A stretch of 64,000 nt of DNA from Utricularia gibba (Eukaryota; Streptophyta; Magnoliopsida; Lamiales; Lentibulariaceae), in the NCBI GenBank assembly GCA_002189035.1, contig NEEC01000021.1:1426001-1490000 (forward strand). The letters run 5' to 3'. The position numbers and the translations under genes are program-made. The stretch's first letter is position 1. Every line of letters begins with the position of its first letter. The notes under the pieces are model-generated. The model was given only the letters and a program-made list of their open reading frames with translations, made no database searches and was not told the DNA's origin. Below, piece after piece: positions 50,583 to 62,725 of the stretch.

Positions 50583-52290
50583 TCACTTAAGCTTCCTGCT
50601 GAAATCTGATAACTGTAGAAGCTGGATTCTTGGGATTTTCGCAGCTTCTTGTCGTTCCCTTTGAGTGTTGTAGCCCCAGTCACCCAAGTACAGGTTCCAT
50701 CTGCTCAATTCTTCCTCCTTGATAACATTCTTCAGAGTTGCAAGGCGATCTTCGACGAAGCTACCAAGATAAGACATGAAAAGACTTTAGCACTCAACTT
50801 TGAGCAGCATAGTTTTACTTCTGGAGTCAATCATCCATCGTAAATTAATCTTACTGAAGAGTAAGCCCCTGGTGCTCTTTCATCTCTTGAAGCTGCTTGA
50901 GCACTTTCACTTTGGGGCTGGAAAAGAGTACCAGATAAGTTTCTTAGATTTTAATGCTTCTTTTTTGAGCAATAAATCATGAAAGCTGATAGTAAAGTGG
51001 AGAAAAAAGCTGTAACAGAGCAAACCCAATTGGCTCACCCTGTTCCCAGACCATAAATTCTTTCAGGTTGGATTGAAATACCCGCAAGCTCTCGAAGCAA
51101 AGCCTCTGCGAATCGGCTCTGTCGACATGATACTCATGAAAAGCAGCTCAATGACATCAAGAAACTATCTGGAAATCAACTAGGCTATGGGCATGCCTGT
51201 TTTGTTGTGACGATATAGATCTTTGAGCTAGCAAACTTCAGGGCATCAGGAACACCTGGATAGAATCTGCGTGTCAAAAATCATCATCTAGTCACAAAGG
51301 GCAAGAACTTTGCTATATCTCAACCCCTTGGGTATAAAACAACAAATGACCTGTTGGCACTGATCCATGCTGTGAAGTCATTGCTGATCCATTCATCTCT
51401 AACCTTTCCAAAGAGATCTATAAGTTCATCCTGGTTTTCATCCCATTCAGCCATGATGACAGGCTTAATCCTTGACCAGTTCTCCAGTATTTCATCAACT
51501 TTAAGTCCCTCTGAAACCTTCAATTACCCAAGAAGACATACGCAAGATTAAAAAGACACGTTAACAAAGACCCATTCCCTTGGCAAGTTTTCCCTCAAAA
51601 TACAAGCAGCACTTTTGGACAAAACAATTAGCAATTTGTGGCAATCAGTCACAAAGCTGAAACAACAGATTAGAAGAGTAGGAGGAATTTGTGGCGCTAA
51701 AGACTGTAAATTTTTTATGAATATGCAAATGGTAATGCAACAGAGGAGAGCTATGACTATGGGAGTAGATATGCACCGTAGATTTCCTGATAGAAGGAAG
51801 CTTGATCTCCAATAGCAACCTCACAAGCAAAACATTTTCATATCCAGTTTCAACAACTGGACGAACCTGAAAATAACCCAGAACACCATCATTTCCTAAA
51901 AGGTTGCTTTTTTTCTTTTTCAGTTTAAGAAATGTTGAGTATCCTGATGAAGCTCATCAAGAAACATGGTCACAAAACAGAAGCAAAAATCCATTACTAT
52001 GTGCATCTGATCAACTATCCAATCCTCCAAAGACGAATCCACGCCGCCGAACAAACCTGGCCATCTCACCTTAGCTGCCTAGCAAAACCGATTCAGAAAT
52101 AGGAAGATTGAAAACGTGGATCAAAAGCATTTGAAGCATGTTTATCGAAGAAAATGAGAACCCCAGAGGAGAACACAAATCCAAAAACGAAACTTGCTAG
52201 TGAAAAGCGGCACCTTTACAGCAGAGAGGGAACTCTCTCCGCAGCTATCGCATAGAACACCATCGAAATCCAAAGCATAAAGATCCCCAT
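50583..52290 (-). CDS. HAD-like hydrolase superfamily protein, one frameshift in the start codon region
   Basis: Plant haloacid-dehalogenase-like protein of unknown substrate. Eight exons: 52290-52214, 52078-51998, 51866-51777, 51517-51351, 51266-51197, 51118-51039, 50917-50855, 50760-50583. HAD motif I is LDFDGVLCDS. A helical cap with WDENQDELIDLFGKVRDEW follows, then motif II-like YIVTTKQSRF and the motif III/IV region with LKQLQ and HFVEDRLATLKNVI. The end IPRIQLLQLSDFSRKLK is typical of this plant family. From ATG at 52290 the frame breaks at once in the four-C run 52285-52288 (G run on the coding strand). One added G gives MGDLYALDFDG and 268 residues, the expected length. Intron 5 starts with GC (CAG/GCATGC at 51196). 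Confidence 0.87.
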
Positions 52291-53741
52291 TCTTCGAGTT
52301 ACCAAAGAACCGAAGACCAGGGAGCCCTCAGCTTCACAAAATCTGTCTAAGGATTAAAGAAGGAAAAGGTTGAATTCAAAGCAACCACAAATTTTTGCTG
52401 ACCAGTAACTGAACTTTTTTGCACATTTCCCTAAAAGGGAAACTCAATTTGCAACAACAGGGGTAATAAGGTGAAATTCCGGTCCTAAACCACAGGATGA
52501 TTGCTAAAATTAGGAATTTGATTTTATGACAAAGGAATCAGGGTGCTTGGTAGGGTTTATTTCGAAATCTGTGTTCACAATAATTGTGTGTAGGAAGAGG
52601 ACAATGGGCTTGGGCGTGTAATAATGGCGGATTATAATAATATTAAAGTAAAGACGAGTGAATTGCCGGAGTTGAGGAAGATCGAAATCCGATGTCAGCG
52701 AGCTAATGAGCAGTCAAAGAAAAGGAGAGTTGCCCAATTTCTGTTCTCAACGAGGAGTCCTCCAGATCTCTCTCTTTGCTGTCCAAGGTGCGTTTCCGTG
52801 TACTGGTGCTGCTCAACACTTTTCCGTTCTGCATATGTCGACAATGTATTAAATACCTGCACAAGCCGAGATTTTCCCTGGATTTAATCCCTGCTACTCG
52901 ATTTCAAAACCTCCTAATCTCACACTGAAGTAGCCGAGATTTCGAGGGTCTTCAATCCTTGCTATTCCTTTCCTCAATTTTTTTTTTCGCAGACCCGCTG
53001 CGTGATTTCTGCGGTTAATGCTGAAAAACCCTAGCTTTGCTCCTCTGAAGCCCGAAACCACTTTATACTTTAGTGACACTAAGTTGGGGCGTGTCGGAAT
53101 TCAACCAGTTTGTGTGTGATATTAAGGTATGCTGCTGTTTTCGTTTCTTTTGCTGCTGGTATGAGTGGTTTATAGGTTCTAGGTTTTCTAGGTCGTTGAT
53201 TTTGGTTGTGTGTGGGAAAGGCTACTAAAACGAGTTAGGGTCGCCAGTTTTTTGTTCTGGTGGTGTTTTTGGATTTTTTCCCAGAGCGGGTTAGAGCGTT
53301 TTTTTAATCGAGGGTTTACGTGGGATCCGAATGATTCATGTGGGTATGCTCCATTGGGATTGTGTTCCCAAGTGCATATCAAATCTATTAGCAAATGTTG
53401 TTCAATAAGACGGAGCAATGATTTATCACCTTATGCTGGAAAGCTGCTTTGTCGAAGGAAATGTTGCCAAGATTCTGGCTGTCTAGATATACTGGTGGGA
53501 ATTTCATACAATCTGTCTGTGTGGCGTCAGTATGGTGCGTTTTATGTCTTGTCTTTAAATGTTCCACCGGTGGATTATTTTTTTTTCCCACTTGAAGTTT
53601 TCCTGTCAGTGCAACTGCGTATTTACAAAGTGGTCACTTAGCATGATGAATACTTAGGCGGCTCGTTGCCATCTTGTTGGTCAGATTAAGTTTTGTTGCT
53701 ACTCCATGCTGGTTGCAGCATGTGGATGATTCTGGGAAAAG
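52291..53741. promoter_or_regulatory. divergent HAD / MED12 intergenic and MED12 leader region
   Basis: The HAD-like gene (-) and MED12 (+) are divergent over 1.45 kb. The region from about 52620 has leader-like composition. A likely MED12 5' UTR intron ends at the acceptor TTGCAG about 20 bp before its ATG. Short open stretches here match nothing known. Confidence 0.45.
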
Positions 53742-56700
53742 ATGCAAAGGTTTCATGGTGGCAGCTGCACTAGTGCAGTTAATAACAGTGCAATTCCTGG
53801 GATACAATCTAGGGATGCATCCCGAGCCGAGACATCTTCTGTTCCTCCAACTATGCATTGAATTCCAGGTATTAACCTTATTCTTTCTTTTGTGTCCAGC
53901 ATTTTCATAGAGAAATAACCTTATCACATAATGTGGGCAATAGGTTATGTTTTCTATTTTTTACGTTGAGAACCTGCTTACTAGTGAATCCCATTTAAAT
54001 GATGGGCACCTGTATTTTTTGATGTTGATGATTTCTTTAAATTGAAATGGGCTTCATTATTAGTACGTTTTGTTATTCATCTGTGAACCATACGCATAGT
54101 ATTATTTTTTCACTGAATTTCCAAATGAAAACGTGGACCATTGAAGCTTGAATTTCGCTGACACTATGAAGATGCCCACCACTTGCTAAATGCTATTTAA
54201 TTAGCTTTCCATCTCAAGCAATGATATAGGAACCAAATGTGGAACTATGAACGAGTTTCCATTTCCATGTGTATTTATAGAAGTTTTTCTGCTTGGAAAT
54301 TTTTTTGACCTATTTCCATTAAATGTGATATTTTTTTTTTGTTTTGTTCCTTCAGACGGCCTTCCCGTCTGAGTGCATACAAATTGAAGTGTGATAAGGA
54401 GCAGTTGAATACCCGGTAATTTCTGTATAAATGTGAAAGAATTGCCTTTTTTCCCTTATATTTCCTTCCTTTCTTTTCTTCATCTTTCTTTAAGGTTTCA
54501 ATCATGTGATTATGGTGAACCCCACCATTCTGGGTCGATGGCCCTACTCACTGCTGTTGTGTTCGGTCATTGCAGGCTTGGGCCTCCTGACTTCCACCCA
54601 CCGTCTCCGAATTGCCGTGAGGAGACACTCACAGGGGCTTATGTTCATTCTGGCTACAAAGATGCTGTTGAAGGATTTGAGGTAATCATTAGTTTCTTGT
54701 TTTATGTACTCTTGTGTAGCTATCCTTATCACAATTTATGTTCATGCACTCAAATGCTTTCTTTTTCTTTTTTAAATACACTGAACTAGGAAACCAGAGA
54801 GATTTTGTTGTCACAGATTCAGGCTTTCACAAAGCCTGTCATTGCTAGGTGCAAAGAGGTATTCAAATATAAGAAAATGCTCACTTTATTTTTATTCTTC
54901 GTAATGTACTCCTCTTTGTTATTGGAACACTGATGTATTTTTCAGGCAATTAAAAAATGTCATAGAGCTATTACAGAGTCCCGTGCACAGAAGCGAAAGG
55001 TCTTGCATTTCTTCTTCTGCTTGATATTGGATTCAAGATTCTATGTCATCTACAATGAGTATGAATTTTGTCTACTTTGTAACCATAATTTCTGACGAGT
55101 GAAATGTACAGGCAGGCCAAGTTTATGGAGTGCCACTGTCTGGCTCCCTGTTGAATAAACCTGGTATTTTTCCCGAGCAAAAAACATGCGGTGAAGAGTC
55201 CAGAAAGAAGTGGATTGAGGTTTGCCTTTTACTCTCTCATAATGCTGTCATGTTTTTGGGTGGGACATTATTCCTTCTGGATGATGAGGAGAATGAACCG
55301 ATGAGATTTTCCATTTTTAGTGTCTGTATATTTGGTAGGACTACTCAGCTTGGGGCAGCTGCAACCTGCTTATTCTGCCTGTTCCGTTTTTCTTAGGTTT
55401 TGACCTGTCAATATACTACTGAGCCCCATTCAGGTTTCATCTGTACTCGAACGTTCTTGGCAGGGTCTTTCCCAACCACATAAGAGATTGTGCTCATTGG
55501 CTGACCATGTGCCACATGGCTATAAGAAAAGATCTCTTTTTGAAGCTCTAATTAGAGATCGTATTCCTTTATTGAGAGCTACATGGTTCATCAAAGTTAT
55601 TTATCTTAACCAGGTATTTATTACATTAAAGAGATGTAATTCTTTGCAAGACTCTCTTGGCGCACTCGACTTCATTTTCTTGTATTTCAGGCTCGGGCCA
55701 ATTCATCATCAATATTTCATGATAAAGCTCAGGCTTCTTGCTCAGAAAAGTGGACAAAAGATGTTATTGAGTATTTTCAGCACCTCTTGGATGAGTTTAT
55801 GTCAAAGAATCACTCACAAGAGAGTGTTAACTTTCGAGATCGGTGTCAAAAATTTTCCTTTCCTGGTTCAGTGCAACTGAAGGGCAATCCATCTGTAGCT
55901 GTGGATGCTGATGAGCCATCTTTATATACCAAATGGTGGTATATGGTAAGAATTGTTTATTGGCATCATGCAGAGGGTCTGGTGGTTCCTTCTCTAATAA
56001 TTGATTGGATTTTTAATCAGCTGCAGGTATTGAAAAAATATATATTACGTAGAATTAAAAGTAATTTCTTTCATTTTTTTGTTTGGTTATGCCTACTGAA
56101 TGGAAAAATCATATTTACAGGAAAAGGGAATGCTTAATTCCCTGCAGCTGTTGTTGCCTGTGATTTATGGATTTGCAGAAACTGTTGTATCTTCTCAGAT
56201 ATATGTATGTAAGCTAGTGGGTCTGGCTGTTAGATTTATTCATGAGCTCTCACCTGGTGGCTCAAGTCTTGTTGAAAATTCTCGGCGTGCTTATGCTACC
56301 TCAAGTGTTGTTGAGATGCTTCGGTTTTTTATATTAGCTGTGCCTGATACCTTTGTCGCATTGGACTGCTTTCCATTGTCTGTTGTATGCCGTACATTAA
56401 GTGACGGAAATCTCTTGTCCAAGTTGTTGGAGGATACCACAAAGGTGAACTACTGCCAGGTTGAAATTGCTGGAGCAATGAGAGATCGAAATTATGAGGT
56501 TCAAGCAGAGATGTCATCCTTTCATAGTGTTGTATCAACAATTCAAAAACGTGCAGAGACTCTTTCAAGAGCATCCAAGTCCATTTACCCTGGTTGTAAC
56601 ATGGCTAAAACTGTGCAGATGCTTGACCAAGCTCTAATGAATGGGGAAGTTGGCATTTTGTATGACATCCTATTCAATACATGTTGGAATGGATTTTGTG

Positions 56701-59700
56701 CTGAAAGTTGGAGTGCTGATGTGAATTCTTGTCTTCTTGCATCACTCAAGCATTTCAGAAATATATCATCTTCATTACTATGCTCCATCTTTTTCATTTG
56801 TGAGTGGGCCACTTGTGACTACCGGGATTTTCGAGCTGAACCACCTCGTGGTTTGAAATTCACTGGTAGGAAAGATGTCTCCCAGATTTTTATTGCAGTT
56901 AGGCTTTTAAAGCAGAAGATGGTCAATTCGTTAAACTGCTTTGGCCCTGACCGAAAATATAAAGATATTTCAGATATTTTTGAAAGCCCAGGTCCTTTGC
57001 ATGATGCAGTTGTGTGTTGGATTGATCAGCATGAAGTTTGTCATGGGGAAGGTTTTAAAAGGCTGCAGCTTCTAATTAGAGAGCTGATACTATCTGGGAT
57101 TTTCAATCCCCTGGCATATGGTAGACAGCTGATAGCCAGTGGAGTGATAGATGGAAATGGAACCATGGTCGAAGTAGAAAGGCAGAAGAGACACTACAAA
57201 CTCTTGAAGCAGTTGCCTGCTTCCTATATTCACGAGGCATTGCTAGAATCCCAGATTGCTGACCTATCAGTTGTTATTGAAGCAACAAATATTTACTCAA
57301 ATGAACGCAGGCTGGTGCTGCATGGTCCCCTTGGCGAAAGTAAATCAAATTCTGGTGTAGTGAGCAGAGCTAAGAGACAAAAGAATTGCCACAAGTTGGG
57401 CAGTGTGACTGGTTCTCCGGCAAACATTGATGAGTGGTGTTTTCAAGCAAACTCTCATCTATCAACAGTAGATGTGGATACACTGGAAAATGCAGGAGAT
57501 ATTAAAGCTTCCATTTCTGCATTTTTAAAGTTACCTCGCTGCCCATTGAATGTTACAGAGCATGGAGTTGATGAATTTGACGGATTGATAAAGCGTCCTG
57601 TTGATGATTGTAACAGGATAAGTAACAATGGAGATGCATCTACATGTGAAGAATGCAAGAGAATGAAGAGACAGAAAATAACTCAAGACCAAGGGTCACT
57701 GCTGCCAAATCCTATCGAAGATGAGGAGGCATGGTGGGCGAAAAAGGAAACGAAGTATGTGGATTTATTAAAAAATGAACCACCTCCTAAGCCTTCAAAA
57801 CAGACACTTAAAGGAAGATCGAAATCTGGCATTAAAACCCAAAGTCTTACTCAGTTGGTTGCTTCCCGCATTGAAGGTAGTCAAGGAGCATCAACAAGCC
57901 ATGCATGCGAAGGTATGGTTGGGTGCCCACATGACAGCAGCTGTTATGATGATGTTACCAAATCGCTAGATGGCACAATGAGATCCCATGATGGAGATAT
58001 TATTTTGATAGGGAGGGTTCTTAAGCATATGCGTTTTTCAGAGAAAAGGAGATTGACGGCATGGTTAGTATCTTCTGTAAAGCAGCTCATTGAAGAGGCT
58101 GAAAAACCTGCAGCCAAGGTAAGCCAGCCTAATAAGCCCGCCCATGCTGCTGAAGATCAATTCCATAGACACTGGAGGCTTACTGAAGATGAACTATGTG
58201 CAATTGTGTATATGATGGATGCTTGTGATGAGTTTGTTGCAGCTGCAAAGCTTCTTTTTTGGATGTTGCCAAAAGTTTCAGGAAATTCTCACATCATTAG
58301 CCGCAACCCTTTGATGTTTCCCAAGACTACGGATTCTAACATATGTGATGTAGGGGAGTCATTTCTTTTATCATTAATTCGCAGGTACCTCATCCTTTTC
58401 CTTGGAAATATAGATTCTTTGTTGGCACATAGTCTTTCTGTTTTTCATATGGTGGCTTTCCACTTAGAAGTAATTAGAGACTCAGACCTTTGTTGGGGTC
58501 TCTGTTTTATTCTGTATTTTCATTGTTTCATGAACGGAGAGGGCTGCAACATTGATGGTGCTTTTGGAGCTGTGCTTATATGTTTCAACGTTTTTTTGTT
58601 TTGTTTCAGTTATGAAAATATAATTGTTGCAGCTGATCTTATCCCTGAAATGCTGTCTGCTATTATGCGACGTATTGCCATGATGTCAGCAACCAAGAGT
58701 AAACTGTCTGGATCTGCAGTATTGCTCTATGCTCGATATCTTTTGAAGAAGTATAGCAAAGTAGAAAGTGTTGCTGAATGGGAGAAGACATTCAGGTCCT
58801 CGTTTGATAAGAAACTTATCTCTGAAATGGAAACTGGCCGTTCATTTGAGGGGGATTTTGGATTTAACCTTGGAGTGCCTAATGGAGTGGAAGACCTTGA
58901 TGATTATTTTCGCCAAAAGATAAACAGTGCTCGACCATCCAGAGTTGGCATGAACATGAAGGAAATTGTTAGCAGGAAAGTGGATGAGGTTTTTCAGTAT
59001 TTCTACAATAAAGAAAGGAAGGCCTCTGGGCATGGAATAAGTAAAAAGCCTACAATGGATATGTGGGAGGATGGGTACCATGTAGCTCACCAGATTGTTA
59101 TTGGATTGATGGAATGTATGAGAAGTACAGGTGGTGCAGCTCAGGAAGGTGATCCCTCATTAGTATCGTCTGCTGTTGCTGCTATAGTTAACAATGTTGG
59201 TCTTGCTATTTCTAGAGTTCCGGACTTAATCTCCAGTTCTAATCATTCAAATACTGCTTTTGCTGGATCATTGCATTTTGCTCGCCACATCTTGCGAATT
59301 CATGTGAACTGTTTATGCATACTGAAGAATGCACTTGGAGAACGTCAGAGCCGGGTATTTGAGGTTGCTCTGGCAATGGAGGCTTCCTCTTCTCTTATGC
59401 AAACTTTTTCCCCTGGAAAGTTGCCTCGAAATCAGTTTCAGATGAATCATTCACCGCATGATGCTAATGCAAATCTGTGTAATGAGAGCGTAAACCATTC
59501 CAACAAGACTCATTCACCAAGAAGTGCACGGATTTTTGCTTCAGTGTCTGCCCTCATCATTGGGTGCATTCTCCAAGGTGTAGCATGCCTTGATCGCATG
59601 GTTGCTCTATTTAAATTAAAAGAAGGGTTGGACCTTGTTAGGAATTTAAAAACAAATGTAAATGGAAGCACATCCTCAGTGGGGGCTTTGAAGGTGGATA

Positions 59701-62265
59701 ATGCTCTTGAAGTTTCACTGAACTGGTTTAGGGTGCTTGTAGGAAACTGTAAAACCATTTCCGATGGGTTAATTGTGGATCTATTAGGTGAAGCCTCTAT
59801 TGCTGCCCTGTGTAGAATGCAGCAGTCGCTTCCTGTGAACTTGGTATTTCCACCAGCGTATTCTATATTTGCATTTGTGTTGTGGAAACCTATTCTTGAT
59901 TCGCTGGTTGGATCACGGGAAGAGTTCCATCAAATCCATCAATCACTAGCAGTTGCATTTGTTGATGCTATAAAGCACATGCCTTTTCGTGAAATATGTT
60001 TTCGAGATTGCCATGGCCTGTATGATCTAATTGCTGCAGACACTCTTGATCGTGACTTTCTATCTTTTGTAGAATCTAGTGGTCTAGATAGCAACTTGAA
60101 AATGTCTGCCTTGCTCCCCCTTCGATCTCGGTGTTTTCTTGATGCAGTACTAGGTTGCAAAATTCCAGAACCCGTAGTTAAGCCGGATATTGGCTCTTGG
60201 ACGTCTGGTCATGGTGAACTGAAGAAACGGTGTGGGGAGAATGCTAGACGGCTTATGTGCAAGCTTGTAAATGTGTTGGATACCTTGCAGCCAGCAAAAT
60301 TTCATTGGCAATGGGTTGAGATGAGGCTTCTCCTGAATGAACAGGCTGTCAACGAAAAGATGATGGAGAATGATTTATCCTTGGTCGATGCCATTAGATC
60401 TGTGTCGCCTCATCCAGACAAAATAAAGGCATCTGAGAATGAGAGTAACTTTGTTCAAATTATACTTGCCCGGCTGCTAGTCAGGCCTGATGCTGCTCCC
60501 CTGTTCTCTGAGGCTGTTCTTTTATTGGGGAGGTCATTGGAGGATTCAATGCTATCTCAGGTAAAATGGATGCTTAAGGGAGCAGAAGTTCTTTATGGTA
60601 AGAAATCAATCAGGCAGAAGATCATGAATATTGCTTCAGACCTGAAAGAACTGCCCTTTAAGGCCCAATACTGGAAGCCATGGGGTTGGTGTCATCCGTC
60701 TCCTGCTCTGAAAAACAAGATTGAAAAATTGAAATCGGAATCCTGCATCCTCGAAGAAGGAGAAGTAGTTGATGAGGGGGCTGATTCTGGTCAGGTTGGT
60801 AGGGGAAATGTTCCTTTGGACGTTGAAGGGTTCATAGTTTCCCAGCAGCATTTGACTGAGCGAGCTCTTATTGAACTTATACTTCCGTGTTTGGACCAAG
60901 ACTGTGATGACCTGCAAAGTAACTTTGCAAATGAAATGATCAAGCAGATGGAGAATATTGAGCAGCATATAAACTCAGTTACTCATGGAATCTCAAAACT
61001 TCCCACAATTGCAAGTCCATCTATTGGTAGCCCTGGCAATAAAAGTGGCAGTCGGAAGGCTGGGAAGAGTGGGAGTCCTATCATTTCAAGGCAAACCAAT
61101 TCTAACACTGACACCGTTCCAACTTCGCCTGGTGCATTGCGGGCATCCTTGGCATTGCGGTTACAGTTCCTTCTACAATTACTTCCAGTTGTTTGTGCTG
61201 ACAGGTGATTCTACTCTATCCATGATGTAGGCTGTGAAATCTACTTTGTCTAAACTTTATGGTCGTACCATGTTCTGTAAAATTGGCCGTTGGTCTGAGA
61301 AGGGACTACAATGTGGTATTAAAGGAGATGCGTATACTTTTTTTGTTACAGTTCTCCTCAGAAGATCTTGCTGATCTTGATTGTCAAAATTTCCTCTTTT
61401 TTTAACTTCGGTTGCTTTTCTATAGGGAGCCTTCAACTCGTAATATGAGATACATTCTTGCATCTGTGATTCTGCGCCTCCTGGGTAGCAGAGTTGTGTA
61501 TGAAGAGACATGCCACCTTGTCAATACTGCACCCATGCCATCAAATAGGAACTTGGAGTTTCTAAAGGAGACTTTCAGAGCTTCCCCTCTTCACTGGGGC
61601 GAATGCCTCTTTGATTCCTTACTATTGGTTTTTCACGTTTTGCTTAGTAGCTGCCACCCAAGCTGGTTAAAATCGAAGCCTAAATTAAAATCAAGTGACA
61701 CCAACCAAGATCATTTTGTTTTTGACTGCAAAGTGGCAGAAGCCATGCAGGTAATCTGAGATCAAGTTGGTTGCAGTTCTTGTGATGCTTCTTTAGATTT
61801 TTTGCTGGATCTCACCAGTTATGAACTTCCGCAGGCTGAATTAGATCACATGGATCTGCCTGAAGCAGTAAGGTGGCGCATTCAAACCGCAATGCCAATC
61901 GTCTTGCCATCACCGGGACTCTCTTTTTCTTGCCAACCTCCGTCACTAACTCATTCTGCCGTCTCTTGTCTTCAGCCCAGAAATCCAGCGGCATCTGTCA
62001 GTACAAAAGTGCCTTCAAAATATTCACGTGCTGCAGCAACAAGCATGAAAACCAAGCCACAGACGATTTCACAAGAAACTGACATGGAGTTCAACCAGTG
62101 GACACTTTTGGAGGATGGGCTAGTTTTGGACAGTCTTCACCCAAATCTGCTGCTGCTGGGGAAAGTGATCATGCTAATTTAAAGGCATCCCATTGGCTTA
62201 AAGGGGCTGTGAGAGTGAGGAGAACAGATCTCACATACATCGGTGCCGTTGACAAAGATAGCTGA
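53742..62265 (+). CDS. MED12: Mediator complex subunit 12, two frameshifts
   Basis: Subunit of the Mediator CDK8 kinase module (CRYPTIC PRECOCIOUS/CCT in Arabidopsis), a nuclear transcriptional co-regulator of developmental timing. Exons: 53742-53868, 54356-54415, 54576-54681, 54790-54858, 54946-54999, 55112-55219, 55464-55613, 55691-56026, 56121-58384, 58610-61204, 61426-61750, 61835-62265. The start MQRFHGGSCTSAVNNSAI, the Med12 domain (LGPPDFHPPSPNC, GQVYGVPLSGSLLNKPGIFP, LADHVPHGYK, ATWFIKVIYLNQ), WATCDYRDFR and LKFTGRKD are diagnostic. The frame breaks in exon 1 at about 53849 and in the last exon at the GGG run 62117-62119. One added base at each site restores SRRPSRLSAYKLKCDKE and the conserved end WLKGAVRVRRTDLTYIGAV. 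With both, the length is 2208 residues, as in other plants. The 225-nt intron 58385-58609 is stop-free and in frame. Confidence 0.95.
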
Positions 62266-62725
62266 TTCCCCCCACCCCTCTCTTCGATTTGGACTTCTCC
62301 TGCAGCTCACCGTAAAATATTTCCGGCTCGCAGCAACATCTCAAGGAGATACAGAGGGGCGCTAGTGCTGCAGCAGCAGCAGCAGCCAAGGAGATGAATA
62401 GAAGTTGACTTGTAAGTGATCTGCACTTCTGGTCCTCATTGCTAACCATATATTGGATTGTGCAACTAGAGAGCGTTTGTTGTATATATAGAAGATGATT
62501 GTTGTTAGCTGTATCTGGAAGTGGGAATGGACACATCTGTAGCTAGCTCTGTTTGTTACAATTCATCCTCATTTATTATATGATTCATGAGTTCAGTTCT
62601 TGCTTTGATCTGTTAAACAAAAAATTTGAGTAGAAATCGAACCAAATTATGCAAAAGCATTTCCCGTCCCTGTATTCAGCATCTTGGATATACAAAACTG
62701 TGCAGAAGCAGCACTACATGGTGAG
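62266..62725. other. convergent 3' region of MED12 and RopGEF
   Basis: This is 460 bp of 3' UTR from two converging genes. A CAG trinucleotide run (five units, about 62367-62384) lies in the MED12 3' UTR. No gene is seen. Confidence 0.5.

Noticed and set aside
56121-61204. Large gene first considered as THO complex subunit 2
   Set aside because: Motifs LGPPDFHP, GQVYGVPLSGSLL, ATWFIKVIYLNQ and WATCDYRDFR belong to MED12, not THO2.
62367-62384. CAG trinucleotide run as a coding polyglutamine tract
   Set aside because: It lies in the 3' UTR of MED12, after the true stop at 62263-62265.
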